Positions 43,272 through 52,368 are shown, numbered from the stretch's first letter. The stretch is DNA of 63,615 nucleotides from Bacteroidales bacterium (GCA_017617035.1 JAFZWV010000023.1:1-63615), one strand, 5' to 3'. Notes: a model not told the origin generated them from the letters alone. Numbers and translations are program-made.

Positions 43272-44258
43272 CTAAAGATTCGGATTCTCCTTCTTCCAGT
43301 CTGCGACTGCGGGGATGATGCCGAGGCTGACGATCTCGTCGCGCATCTTGCAGAGGTGTGCGTAGGAGGCGTCGAGCGCTGCGAGCTCCTCAGGAGTTCC
43401 GGTGGGCTCTACGAAGTGAACTCCGGTCTTGTCGATAGTTGTCGGCATGGCCATCATCACGTTCTTGAACTTGTCGGTATTGACATAGGTTCCGGCAGGG
43501 AGAGTGAACTCAGCACCGCCCATGGATGCTTCAATCATCTTGATTGCGCAGTAAGCAGGGCTCTGGAAGGAGCTGCGGCCGCGGAGCTTGATGATTGCGC
43601 TACCACCCTGGATGGTGTTCTGCTTAATCTCGGCGAAACGCTCGGGGGTCAGGCCCATCTCTGCGAGAGGCTTACCGTCGACCTTGACCTGGGAGGCGAA
43701 GACTGCCATCTGCTCGCCATGACCACCATAGGTGTGGGCTCCGGTCACTGAGCTCTGAGGTACGCCGAACTCCTTGGCGAGATTGCTCTGGAGACGGGTG
43801 CTGTCGAGGGCTGCGAGGGAGGTGAGCTGGCACGGCTTAAGGCCGGAGTGGATGAGAGCCGTAAGAGCGGTTACGTCGGCAGGGTTGAAGATAACCACGA
43901 CATGCTTGACGTCCGGGCAATACTTCTTGATGTAGTCACCGAACTCGGCTGCGATCTGGCAGTTGCCCTTGAGGAGATCCTCACGGGTCATTCCTTCCTT
44001 ACGGGGTGCGCCGCCAGAAGAGACGATGTACTTCGCATCCTTGAAAGCGACGGCAGGGTCGACAGTCCAGGTGATGTTGGCGTTCTCGAAGCCGCAGTGA
44101 TACATTTCTTCCGCTACGCCATGGACACCGGGCTCGAAGATATCATAGAGGCAGATGTTGGGCGTAAGGCCGAGCATAAGCGCGGTCTGGGCCATGTTGG
44201 AACCGATCATTCCGCCGGCGCCGACAATGGTCAACTTTTCGTTGGTTAGGTACTTCAT
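43272..44258 (-). CDS. mdh: Malate dehydrogenase
   Basis: A 328-residue NAD-dependent LDH/MDH-fold enzyme. The NAD loop GAGGMIGSNMA is near residue 14 and the substrate arginine loop GGAPRKEGMTREDLL near residue 88; the catalytic His sits in TGAHTYGGHGEQM. It interconverts malate and oxaloacetate, feeding the fumarate/succinate branch typical of anaerobic Bacteroidota. The ATG at 44258 is used; upstream residues lie in the leader. Confidence 0.93.
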   Translation of the reverse strand: MKYLTNEKLTIVGAGGMIGSNMAQTALMLGLTPNICLYDIFEPGVHGVAEEMYHCGFENANITWTVDPAVAFKDAKYIVSSGGAPRKEGMTREDLLKGNCQIAAEFGDYIKKYCPDVKHVVVIFNPADVTALTALIHSGLKPCQLTSLAALDSTRLQSNLAKEFGVPQSSVTGAHTYGGHGEQMAVFASQVKVDGKPLAEMGLTPERFAEIKQNTIQGGSAIIKLRGRSSFQSPAYCAIKMIEASMGGAEFTLPAGTYVNTDKFKNVMMAMPTTIDKTGVHFVEPTGTPEELAALDASYAHLCKMRDEIVSLGIIPAVADWKKENPNL

Positions 44259-44294
44259 GATGATATAATGTGTTACAGTATTTGCTAAGCCTCG

Positions 44295-44321
44295 CAAATT
44301 TAGCAAAAATCACTATATTTG
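44295..44321. promoter_or_regulatory. Divergent promoters for mdh and the PPTase gene
   Basis: Minus-strand TAAATTTG (44295-44302) serves mdh; plus-strand TATATTTG (44314-44321) serves the PPTase gene, 20 bases before its ATG. Confidence 0.6.
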
Positions 44322-44341
44322 TGGCGGATTTTAAACCTTTT

Positions 44342-44983
44342 ATGGCACTTTTTCTGACAAAAGACTTAGACGACCCTGTGCACTTGCGCATCGGTGTCTG
44401 GCAAATTTCTGAAAGCGAGGCGGAGCTTCGCGCGATGACGTCCATCCCCTCAGACGAACTTGAGGAAATCTCTTACATAAAAAGCGAAACGCTAAGAAAA
44501 CAGAAGCTGGCAGTACGTGCCCTTCTGGACGCGATGTTTGAAGACAAGGTGTATCTTTCTCACCACGACAACGGTAAGCCGTATATCGAGAACGATCCCA
44601 CCAATATCAGCATCACTCATACCGACAAATACGTAGCGATTATCCTCTCGACCGAGGCCGAGGTGGGTATCGACTGCGAGTCTCTGGACCGCGACTTCTC
44701 CGCAGTGGAGAAGAAAGCTCTTTCAGAAGACGAAATCGACGATCTCGACGACAACAAACGTAACGAGCAGCTCGCAATTTACTGGTGCTCGAAAGAGGCT
44801 ATTTACAAGCTTACTTCGCAGTACGATGTAGACTTTGCGGAGCAGATCGAGCTCGACAATTTCCGCTTCCGCGACGAGGGCGACCTCGACGCCACCTTCA
44901 CCGACGACGACGGTTATGAAAGGGAGTACGAACTCCATTATTTCACCTTCGACCGCCACGTATTGGTCTGGGTAAGCGATTAA
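44342..44983 (+). CDS. 4'-phosphopantetheinyl transferase (Sfp-type)
   Basis: A 213-residue enzyme that moves phosphopantetheine from CoA to carrier proteins. The Mg-binding motif GIDCESLDR is near residue 104 and WCSKEAIYK near residue 146. The ATG at 44342 begins MALFLTKD; earlier in-frame residues lie in the promoter. It stands alone before a strong terminator. Whether it serves fatty-acid ACP or another carrier protein is not visible. Confidence 0.9.
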   Translation: MALFLTKDLDDPVHLRIGVWQISESEAELRAMTSIPSDELEEISYIKSETLRKQKLAVRALLDAMFEDKVYLSHHDNGKPYIENDPTNISITHTDKYVAIILSTEAEVGIDCESLDRDFSAVEKKALSEDEIDDLDDNKRNEQLAIYWCSKEAIYKLTSQYDVDFAEQIELDNFRFRDEGDLDATFTDDDGYEREYELHYFTFDRHVLVWVSD

Positions 44984-45063
44984 AAAAGTTATCCACAAAC
45001 GGCGTTTTCGCGCGTAACAAAGAAGTTATCGATTTAGAATAATTCTAAATTAAGTCTTTTTGG

Positions 45064-45097
45064 AATTCCCTGTTGGTCAACGACTTAACAGGGAATT
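45064..45097 (+). terminator. Terminator of the PPTase gene
   Basis: AATTCCCTGTT and its exact complement form an 11-bp stem with a 12-base loop, followed by a T-rich run. Confidence 0.8.
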
Positions 45098-45131
45098 TTA
45101 GTTTTTGTTAATAACTTTTTCTGCCCGTTTG

Positions 45132-45163
45132 TTTGCTTTATCAATAAAGCTTGTTCATCTTTG
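45132..45163 (+). promoter_or_regulatory. nrdD promoter with embedded palindrome
   Basis: TTTG (45132-45135) and CATCTTTG (45156-45163) are about 20 bases apart, and the perfect palindrome GCTTTATCAATAAAGC (45135-45150) fills the spacer, an ideal site for a repressor. Confidence 0.55.
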
Positions 45164-45191
45164 CACATACCAATTAAAATATTTGAAGCCA

Positions 45192-45217
45192 TCCTTGCTC
45201 TCCTAAATCGGCAAGGA
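45192..45217 (+). promoter_or_regulatory. Leader hairpin before nrdD
   Basis: TCCTTGC and GCAAGGA form a 7-bp stem with a 12-base loop in the 5' leader, 20 bases before the ATG. There is no T run, so it may act in translation or RNA stability. No known ribonucleotide-reductase riboswitch signature is recognisable. Confidence 0.4.
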
Positions 45218-45237
45218 CATAAAATATTCGCCACATT

Positions 45238-47445
45238 ATGATACAAACTGTTATCAAAAGAGACGGCCGCAAGGTCGAATTCAACAACCAGAAAATAGTC
45301 GCGGCCATCCTCAAGGCAATGGATATCACCGAGGCCGGACAAGACATAGTTCTCGCCGCCAAGATCGCCGACACCATCTCCCGCTCGGGCAAAACCGAGA
45401 TGAGTGTGGAGGAGATCCAGGACTGCGTCGAAATGGAGCTCATGAAGAGCCCCCGCAAAGAAGTTGCAAGAGCATACATCGCATACCGCAACCAGCGTAA
45501 CCTCGCCCGTAAGGCGAAGACCAACGAGATCTTCCAGGAGATCATCGACGCACAGGCAAACGATATCACCCGCGAGAATGCAAACATGAACGCCGACACC
45601 CCTGCCGGTATGATGATGAAGTTCGCCTCCGAGGCAACCAAATCATATGTGGACGAATGCCTTCTCTCAGAGGACGTAAGGGAAGCCGTGGCCGGAAACT
45701 ATATCCACATCCACGACAAGGACTACTATCCTACCAAGTCCCTTACCTGCATCCAGCACCCTCTGGATCTCATCCTCGAGCACGGCCTTAAGGCCGGCCA
45801 CGGCGAGTCCCGCCCCGCGAAGAGGATTGAGACCGCTTCGGTGCTGGCTTGCATCTCGATGGAAACTGTCCAGAACGAAATGCACGGCGGTCAGGCCATC
45901 CCCGCATTCGACTTCTATCTCGCTCCTTTCGTCCGCAAGACCTATGAGGAGGAGATCGACAAAGTCAGCGCTCTGATGAACACCGACTTCTCCGAGCTCA
46001 AGGGTGCCCCCATCGACGACTATCTCAAGCGCGACCTCGTAGGCCTTCAGGGCAAGGAGCGCGCAATGCAGCACGCCATCAACCAGACCGTCGGCCGCGT
46101 CCACCAGGCGATGGAGGCGTTCGTTCACAACATGAACACCATCCACAGCCGCGGTGGCAACCAGGTCGTGTTCTCCTCGATCAACTACGGAACCGACACC
46201 TCCGCAGAGGGCCGCTGCATCATACGTGAAATCCTAAACACCACCTATGAAGGCGTGGGCAACGGCAGCACTGCAATCTTCCCCATCCAGATCTGGAAGA
46301 AGAAGAAGGGAGTCAGCTACCTCCCCGGCGACCGCAACTACGATCTCTACAAGTTCGCATGCAAGGTTACTGCCCGTCGTTTCTTCCCTAATTTCCTTAA
46401 CCTCGACGCAACCTACAACCAGGATGATGCCTGGAAGGAAGACGACCCCAAGCGCTATGTCCACGAAGTAGCCACCATGGGTTGCCGTACCCGTGTCTAC
46501 GGTAACAAGTTCGGCCCGAAGACTTCCATCGGCCGCGGCAACCTCAGCTTCACCACCATCAACATCGTGAAGCTCGCCATCGAGTGCATGAGCATCGAAG
46601 ACAAGGATACCCGTATCCAGAAGTTCTTCCAGAAGCTCGACTGGGCTCTCGATATCGCAGCGAAGCAGCTCAACGAGCGCTTCGACTTCCAGAAGACCGC
46701 CCTCAAGAAGCAGTTCCCTCTGCTCATGAACGGCCTCTGGCTCGGCAGCGAGAAGCTCGACGACAACGACACTATCGAGAGCGTGATGAACCAGGGAACC
46801 CTTTCCATCGGTTTCATCGGCCTCGCTGAGTGCCTCATCGCCCTGATCGGCAAACACCACGGCGAGAGCGAAGAAGCTCAGGATCTCGGCCTCAGAATCG
46901 TCTCCCACATGGCGGAGAAGATCAACGGCTTCGCAGAGACCTATCAGCACAACTTCACCTTCCTCGCAACTCCGGCCGAAGGCCTCTCGGGAGCATTCAC
47001 CCGCAGAGACAAGAAGACCTTCGGAGTCCTGCCCGGCATTACCGACAAGGACTACTACACCAACTCATCGCACGTCCCGGTCTACTACCACTGCACCCCC
47101 GAGCACAAAGCTAAGATCGAGGGCCCGTACAACAAATACGAGAATGCAGGTCACATCTTCTACGTAGAGATCGACGGCGACGCGACACACAACCCGGAGG
47201 CTATCATGCAGATCGTCGACCTGATGGACAAGTACGACATCGGCTACGGTTCTGTGAACCACAACCGCAACCGCTGTCTCGACTGCGGCTATGAGGACTC
47301 TACCGAAGACCTCGCAGAGTGCCCTCACTGCCATGGCCACCACATCGACACCCTCCAGCGTATCACCGGATACCTGGTTGGTACTACCAACAGGTGGAAC
47401 AGTGCCAAGCTGGCAGAGCTTAAAGACCGCGTGGTCCACAAGTGA
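45238..47445 (+). CDS. nrdD: Anaerobic ribonucleoside-triphosphate reductase
   Basis: A 735-residue class III ribonucleotide reductase, an oxygen-sensitive glycyl radical enzyme. An N-terminal ATP-cone spans about residues 1-95. The C-terminal zinc site uses C680, C683, C695 and C698, and the radical glycine is G711 in RITGYLVG. nrdG follows with a four-base overlap. Confidence 0.97.
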   Translation: MIQTVIKRDGRKVEFNNQKIVAAILKAMDITEAGQDIVLAAKIADTISRSGKTEMSVEEIQDCVEMELMKSPRKEVARAYIAYRNQRNLARKAKTNEIFQEIIDAQANDITRENANMNADTPAGMMMKFASEATKSYVDECLLSEDVREAVAGNYIHIHDKDYYPTKSLTCIQHPLDLILEHGLKAGHGESRPAKRIETASVLACISMETVQNEMHGGQAIPAFDFYLAPFVRKTYEEEIDKVSALMNTDFSELKGAPIDDYLKRDLVGLQGKERAMQHAINQTVGRVHQAMEAFVHNMNTIHSRGGNQVVFSSINYGTDTSAEGRCIIREILNTTYEGVGNGSTAIFPIQIWKKKKGVSYLPGDRNYDLYKFACKVTARRFFPNFLNLDATYNQDDAWKEDDPKRYVHEVATMGCRTRVYGNKFGPKTSIGRGNLSFTTINIVKLAIECMSIEDKDTRIQKFFQKLDWALDIAAKQLNERFDFQKTALKKQFPLLMNGLWLGSEKLDDNDTIESVMNQGTLSIGFIGLAECLIALIGKHHGESEEAQDLGLRIVSHMAEKINGFAETYQHNFTFLATPAEGLSGAFTRRDKKTFGVLPGITDKDYYTNSSHVPVYYHCTPEHKAKIEGPYNKYENAGHIFYVEIDGDATHNPEAIMQIVDLMDKYDIGYGSVNHNRNRCLDCGYEDSTEDLAECPHCHGHHIDTLQRITGYLVGTTNRWNSAKLAELKDRVVHK

Positions 47446-47948
47446 TGAAGATCAGCGTACTGGACATAGTGCACCAAACAATGGCGGACGGACCAGGATT
47501 CCGTACCGCCATTTATTGTGCGGGCTGCAACCACGCCTGCCCGGGTTGCCATAACCCCCAGTCGTGGAATATAGCCAACGGACACTGGATGAGCGTCGAC
47601 GAGCTGATGGAGATCATCAAGGCCGACTCGATGTCCAATGTAACCTTCACAGGCGGCGATCCGTTCTGCCAGGTGGAAGCGTTTACGGAGCTCGCGCGCA
47701 GGATCAAGGCCGAAACGACCAAGAACATCTGGTGCTGGACCGGATACACCATCGAGGAAATCCAGGCCGACGAGCGTCTCGCCCAGCTGCTGCCTTACAT
47801 CGACACCCTCGTCGACGGCCCCTTCATCCTGGCGCAGCGCGACACTACCCTTCTTTTCAGGGGCAGCCCCAACCAAAGAATCATACATCTCACTCCGGTG
47901 GAGGAAGATGTATGTCCTGGTGCTGTCGAGCTTGTTAAGCCCAGATAA
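47442..47948 (+). CDS. nrdG: Class III RNR activating enzyme
   Basis: A 168-residue radical SAM activase that installs the glycyl radical on NrdD. The 4Fe-4S cluster motif CNHACPGC uses C29, C33 and C36. It overlaps nrdD by four bases and ends two bases before a convergent gene. Confidence 0.96.
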   Translation: MMKISVLDIVHQTMADGPGFRTAIYCAGCNHACPGCHNPQSWNIANGHWMSVDELMEIIKADSMSNVTFTGGDPFCQVEAFTELARRIKAETTKNIWCWTGYTIEEIQADERLAQLLPYIDTLVDGPFILAQRDTTLLFRGSPNQRIIHLTPVEEDVCPGAVELVKPR

Positions 47949-47950
47949 GA

Positions 47951-49195
47951 TTAAAGGTTGAATCTGAAACCAGCCTCGAAACTGAACATCAACGGTTTAT
48001 CCGTCCTGATGCTCTTAGGCTGGTTTCCGGGGAAGTAGTACTTCACGCAAGGGTCTACATACAGACCGAGCAGGTCGGAGACCCTGAATTCCACACCTAT
48101 ACCTCCGAACAGGCCATACTGAAGGCCCGGAACTTTCTCGGTATAGAGCGGAGCTGCGCTGTCGGAATAGATGAAGTACTTACTCGAAATCGCCTTTTCG
48201 GCGCTTCCACCTGCGTAGCAGTAGAATAAGAGAGTCTTACTGTTGACCACGTCGTAGGACAGGCTGACGGGGACTCCTATATACTGCATGTTGTGGGTGA
48301 AATTACCTTCCGCAGTCTTATACTTACCCTGGAAGGTTCTGCTGAGGAACGACCAGTTGACACCGGCGCTCACTGCGAGCTTCTCAGCGAAATGATAACG
48401 CGCGCTCAAACCGAGAGATACGGGGATACCGTACACTGAAACACTTGTTTCGGTCACCACGGGAGAGTAGCCGCTGGAGAATGCGGGGCGTGCTGCTTTG
48501 AAATGTGCATCGTTACCCGTGAGGGTGCCTCCGAGTTTGATTGCGGTCTGGCCTAGTTGCTTATGGCCGGAAGCAGAAGCCTCTTCGGCTTCGAGTTCGT
48601 TCCAGAAGGACTGGGATGATTCCTCTTTTACTACAGATTCCTTCGCTTCGCTCGGAATGACAGGAGAGGAGCTCGGAATGACAGGAGAGGAGCTCGAAAT
48701 GACAGGAGAGGAGCTCGAAATAACTTCGGCGGAGGGTTCTTCCTTGTCATTTCGACCGAGCGTAGCGAGTGGAGAAATCTCTTCGTCGTTTGATGGCAGA
48801 ACGGTGATCTGGTCGGGGGTCTGGATTTCCTTCGGGACGTAACCGGCGCGAGGGGAAGAAGATTCCTTCGCTTCGCTCGGAATGACAAGGATTTCCTCTG
48901 CGACGGGGCCTGACGGCTGTTCGACGACAGAGAGGATTTCCTCGCCGGATTGTATGATAGTTTTTTCAGTAGTACCTACGAAGAATACAACAGCTACTGC
49001 GGCTGCCGCAAAGGCAAACGCAGGTGCGCCCCAAAGTAGCCATGACCGTTTAGGGGCGGCAGCTGCGGCGGCCGGAGCCGCTGAATCGAGACGAGCCGAC
49101 ACAGCCTTCCAGACGCCACGGGGTGCTTTCACCCTGGCATCTGCGAGACCTTCCTGAAAGAGAAGGTCGAGGTCTTTATTTGTGTCGTTACGCAT
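47951..49195 (-). CDS. Anti-sigma-like transmembrane protein fused to an outer-membrane beta-barrel
   Basis: A 414-residue protein co-transcribed with the ECF sigma factor (one base between stop and start). A short soluble N-terminus (1-50) and one membrane helix (about 52-74, LLWGAPAFAFAAAAVAVVFF) look like an anti-sigma factor. A Ser/Glu/Pro-rich linker (about 90-205) is largely read from the GGAATGACA repeat family, with VIPSEAKES twice and SSSPVI units. The last 200 residues are an OMP barrel (GIPVSLGLSARYHF, ending EAGFRFNL). Function is inferred from context. Confidence 0.72.
   Translation of the reverse strand: MRNDTNKDLDLLFQEGLADARVKAPRGVWKAVSARLDSAAPAAAAAAPKRSWLLWGAPAFAFAAAAVAVVFFVGTTEKTIIQSGEEILSVVEQPSGPVAEEILVIPSEAKESSSPRAGYVPKEIQTPDQITVLPSNDEEISPLATLGRNDKEEPSAEVISSSSPVISSSSPVIPSSSPVIPSEAKESVVKEESSQSFWNELEAEEASASGHKQLGQTAIKLGGTLTGNDAHFKAARPAFSSGYSPVVTETSVSVYGIPVSLGLSARYHFAEKLAVSAGVNWSFLSRTFQGKYKTAEGNFTHNMQYIGVPVSLSYDVVNSKTLLFYCYAGGSAEKAISSKYFIYSDSAAPLYTEKVPGLQYGLFGGIGVEFRVSDLLGLYVDPCVKYYFPGNQPKSIRTDKPLMFSFEAGFRFNL
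48634..48782. repeat. CTCGGAATGACA repeats inside the anti-sigma/barrel gene
   Basis: A TTCCTTCGCTTCGCTCGG unit is followed by three direct 21-base copies, GGAATGACA plus GGAGAGGAGCTC, then a fourth degraded copy and an inverted arm (TGTCATTTCGACCGAGC to GAGAAATCTC). The sequence stays in frame and codes for the linker. Confidence 0.85.
48862..48888. repeat. Second CTCGGAATGACA unit in the same gene
   Basis: TTCCTTCGCTTCGCTCGG followed by AATGACA is repeated here and read as VIPSEAKESS. Confidence 0.85.
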
Positions 49196-49196
49196 C

Positions 49197-49751
49197 TTAA
49201 TACTGTTCTTTGATCTTTTTCTGCAGCGTGACCCTGGCTCTCTGGAGCTGGGAGCGGGATGTAACTTCCGAGATTCCGAGGGCCTCGCCAATCTCTTTGT
49301 GAGAATAGCCTTCAAGCACATACATGTTGAATACGGTCCTCAGGCCAGGGGGCAAAGCAGCAATCAATTTCAAAAGCTCTTTGTACCCGATCTGAGAAGT
49401 CGCGGAAGGGGTGTCGGCAATGATGCCGCGCGCCTCCTCTACGTCGTCGCTCTGCTTCAAAACGTCGTGTTTTCGCAGGGACATCAGCGCAGTGTTTACA
49501 AAGATCTTGCGGGCCCAGCCCTCGAAAGAGCCTTCGCCCAAATAGGTGTCCAACTTGCTGAAGAGAGTCACAAAACCGTCTTGCAGCACATCCTGCGCCG
49601 AATCCCGGTCTCCCATGTAGCGCAGACAAACGGCGAACATTTTGTCCGCCAGCATGTCGTAGATTCGCTTCTGGGCCCGACGGTCGCCGGACTTTGCGTC
49701 TTCCAACCACGTATTAAGATGCGACTTGCCTCCAAAAAGTTGCATGCGCAT
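49197..49751 (-). CDS. ECF-type RNA polymerase sigma factor
   Basis: A 184-residue sigma-70 family factor with regions 2 (DSAQDVLQDGFVTLF) and 4 (YSHKEIGEALGISEVTSRSQL helix-turn-helix), lacking region 3, i.e. the extracytoplasmic function class. Its regulator is presumably the membrane protein encoded one base downstream. Start could be ATG 49751 or 49745. It is divergent from the TPR gene. Confidence 0.9.
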   Translation of the reverse strand: MRMQLFGGKSHLNTWLEDAKSGDRRAQKRIYDMLADKMFAVCLRYMGDRDSAQDVLQDGFVTLFSKLDTYLGEGSFEGWARKIFVNTALMSLRKHDVLKQSDDVEEARGIIADTPSATSQIGYKELLKLIAALPPGLRTVFNMYVLEGYSHKEIGEALGISEVTSRSQLQRARVTLQKKIKEQY

Positions 49752-49767
49752 CGAAATTACTGCTATA

Positions 49768-49795
49768 CAAAAGTAAGCATTTTATAGTATTTTTG
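49768..49795. promoter_or_regulatory. Divergent promoters for the sigma factor and TPR genes
   Basis: Minus-strand TACTTTTG (49768-49775) precedes the sigma gene; plus-strand TATTTTTG (49788-49795) lies 6 bases before the TPR gene ATG. Confidence 0.55.
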
Positions 49796-49801
49796 TGGAA
49801 C

Positions 49802-51175
49802 ATGCTTCGCAGAACTATCCTAGCTACCTTCGCGGCACTCGCACTTTCCCTCCCTCTCCGCGCCCAGGAGATACTGGAGGGACCCGGCCCGTATGTGCCC
49901 ATGGACCCGGATATCACCGACGTGTCGGCCATGATCGGGGAGGGTCTGCTAGAGGAAGCGCTGGCCGAGCTCGACTCGCTGATGGCCGCCGACTCGCTCG
50001 ACGACGCGCTGTGGTACTACCGCGGCATGTGCCTGCTGGACCTTCAGCGCTTTCCGGAGGCCACCGAATGTCTCGAACGGGCCGTCGCCATGGACCCGGA
50101 AAACAGCAGCTACTACGAGCTGCTCTACAGCGCCTACAGTTTCCAAGGCCTGGAAAGCCAGGCGGACTCGCTGCACCTCGCCATGGCCAAGATCTTCCCG
50201 CGCAAGTACCGCACGCCCTACATTCTGACCAAGTTGGCCGAGCAAGCATGGCTCGAATCGCGCGACGACACGCTCGCGCTTCGCTATTTCGAGGAGGCCC
50301 TGGCGGCCGAGGAAGGCTATCCGCCCGCCCTGTACGGGAAGGCCGAGATTTGCAGGGGCATGGGCAATTATCCCGCCTATTTCGCGACCGTGGAGGAGCT
50401 CGTCCGCTCGGGAGGGCTGCACGCCGAGACCAAAACCAGCTACCTCGACCGTGTGGTAGACCGTCTGGACGGGCCGACCTATCGGGTCTGGCACAACCAG
50501 CTGGATGCCATTATGGACGCTCTCGCGGAGACTCACCCTACGGACTCATGTTCGCTGGTGTGCGCGGGGCGGTGGTTCTATTCGACCGATCAAAAGGAAA
50601 AGGGCATAGCCTACTTCCACCAGTGGCGAGACACTAATCCGACGAACTATAACGCCACGTCGCTGTGTATCACCATCGTTATGAACGAGGGGACTGACAA
50701 GGACGTGATTGCAGCCTGCGACGAGGCGCTTACGCGCTTCAAGAGGCCCGAGCACAGGGTGATCCTGCTCTGCACCAAGGCCGATTGCCTCTACAAAATC
50801 GGGCGCAAGAACAAGGCTTTCTGTACCTACGAGAAGGCTCTAAAGGCCGACCCGGACAATATGATGGTGCTGAACAACTACGCCTATTTCCTGTCGCTGG
50901 AAAAGCGCAATCTTGCGAAGGCCGAGAAGATGAGCCGCAGGACGGTAGAGGCGGAGCCGGACAATGTCAATTCGCTGGATACTTACGGATATATACTCTA
51001 TCTGCTTAAGCGCCCTGCCGAGGCGAAGGTTTGGTTCAAGAGGGCCATTATCTACGGCGGCAAGGAAAATGAGGCGGTTCTGTATCACTATTATCTGGTA
51101 CTGGAGGCCCTGGGAGAAAAGGACCTGGCCTTGTACTATAAATCGCTTTACGAAGCCAAGACCAAGAAGAAATGA
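49802..51175 (+). CDS. Secreted TPR-repeat protein
   Basis: A 457-residue protein with a signal peptide (RTILATFAALALSLPLRA, cleavage near residue 22) and about ten tetratricopeptide repeats (e.g. ALWYYRGMCLLDLQRFPEA), likely a periplasmic scaffold. In Bacteroidota similar genes precede envC; here envC overlaps by four bases. The role is presumably in the cell-division envelope machinery, by inference. Confidence 0.82.
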   Translation: MLRRTILATFAALALSLPLRAQEILEGPGPYVPMDPDITDVSAMIGEGLLEEALAELDSLMAADSLDDALWYYRGMCLLDLQRFPEATECLERAVAMDPENSSYYELLYSAYSFQGLESQADSLHLAMAKIFPRKYRTPYILTKLAEQAWLESRDDTLALRYFEEALAAEEGYPPALYGKAEICRGMGNYPAYFATVEELVRSGGLHAETKTSYLDRVVDRLDGPTYRVWHNQLDAIMDALAETHPTDSCSLVCAGRWFYSTDQKEKGIAYFHQWRDTNPTNYNATSLCITIVMNEGTDKDVIAACDEALTRFKRPEHRVILLCTKADCLYKIGRKNKAFCTYEKALKADPDNMMVLNNYAYFLSLEKRNLAKAEKMSRRTVEAEPDNVNSLDTYGYILYLLKRPAEAKVWFKRAIIYGGKENEAVLYHYYLVLEALGEKDLALYYKSLYEAKTKKK

Positions 51176-52368
51176 GACGCTTTTTGTGTGGTGCTTTGAT
51201 TGTTTTGATGGCCTGGCCCGTCTGGGGACAGACCACCAAAGCAGGCATGCAGCAGAAGCTCTCCAAGGTGCAGAACGAGATAGCCGCGCTCGACAAGCAG
51301 ATCAAGGCCAACGAGGCCCAGAGCTCCGACGCTTTATCGCAACTCACGCTAACGCGCAAGAAGATTGCGGCGGGCAAGGAGCTCGTCGGCGAGTTGGGTC
51401 GGCAGATTGACTCAACTAATACAAAGATTTCCGCCAAGAAAAAGGACATCGCACGCGCCTCTGAGCGTTACGACATGATGGTCGACGCATACGAACTTCT
51501 GGTGCGCAAGGCCTACGTCAACCGCGATACCAGGATGTGGCTGACCTACATCTTTACGGGCAAGGATCTTGGCCAGGTCCTCAGGCGCTACAACTACCTG
51601 AGGAGCATGTCTGAGGACATGCGCGCCCAGGCCCGCGACATACGCGACCAGAAATCGCTGATGGAGCGCGAGATGTCTGCGCTGGACTCGCTTAAGGCAG
51701 AATCAGTGGCGCTGCTCGGCTCGCGCGCTTCGGAGTTAAAGGCGCTTCAGGGCGACGAAAAGAAGGAAAAAGCCCTGGTCGACAAACTCAGCCGCAACAA
51801 AGCCGACTTCCAGAAGCAGTTGGCGCGCAAGCAAAAGGAAGCCGAGGCGCTCAATAAGTCGATTCGGGATTTCGTGGCCAAGCAAGCATCGGGCAAGAGC
51901 AGCGGCAAGAAAGGCACGACTACCGGGAAGAGCAGTCCCAAGAGCCAGGCCGACATCAAGCTGTCCAACGAGTTCGCCGGCAATAAGGGCAAGTTGCCAT
52001 GGCCAGTTCAGGGCACGGTCGTGGGCCAGTTCGGACAGCACAACCACCCCGTCTACACGAACGTGAAACTTCCGTTCAACAACGGCTGCAATATAGCCAC
52101 AGCCGCAGGCGAACCGGTAAAGGCCGTCTTCGCGGGTACGGTCAAGAACGTCGCGGTCATGCCGGGCTACAACCAGTGTGTGCTGGTCCAGCATGGCGAC
52201 TATTATACTTTCTACTGTAAACTGCGCGACGTCCGCGTAGGTACCGGCGACAAGGTGAAGGTCGGCGATGTCCTCGGTTCGGTCGACACCATCTCAGGCG
52301 AGACCCAACTCCACTTCCAGCTCTGGTCCGGAACCAATCCCCAGGACCCGGAGATGTGGTTGAGATAA
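51172..52368 (+). CDS. envC: EnvC-like murein hydrolase activator
   Basis: A 398-residue periplasmic protein: signal peptide, long coiled coil (about 20-230), a Ser/Gly/Lys linker, then a LytM/M23 domain (about 270-398). The metal ligands of M23 peptidases are lost: NNGCNI replaces the usual HxGxD and QLHF replaces the first His of HxH, so it is a degenerate, non-catalytic activator as in E. coli EnvC. It ends three bases from the convergent GT4 gene. Confidence 0.88.
   Translation: MRRFLCGALIVLMAWPVWGQTTKAGMQQKLSKVQNEIAALDKQIKANEAQSSDALSQLTLTRKKIAAGKELVGELGRQIDSTNTKISAKKKDIARASERYDMMVDAYELLVRKAYVNRDTRMWLTYIFTGKDLGQVLRRYNYLRSMSEDMRAQARDIRDQKSLMEREMSALDSLKAESVALLGSRASELKALQGDEKKEKALVDKLSRNKADFQKQLARKQKEAEALNKSIRDFVAKQASGKSSGKKGTTTGKSSPKSQADIKLSNEFAGNKGKLPWPVQGTVVGQFGQHNHPVYTNVKLPFNNGCNIATAAGEPVKAVFAGTVKNVAVMPGYNQCVLVQHGDYYTFYCKLRDVRVGTGDKVKVGDVLGSVDTISGETQLHFQLWSGTNPQDPEMWLR

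Noticed and set aside
44991-44999. Perfect DnaA box suggesting an origin of replication
   Set aside because: Only one good box, no cluster, no dnaA or parAB nearby; kept only as a weak hint in the findings.
48654-48716. Possible CRISPR array
   Set aside because: The 21-base units are directly adjacent without spacers and are in a coding frame; they are tandem repeats.
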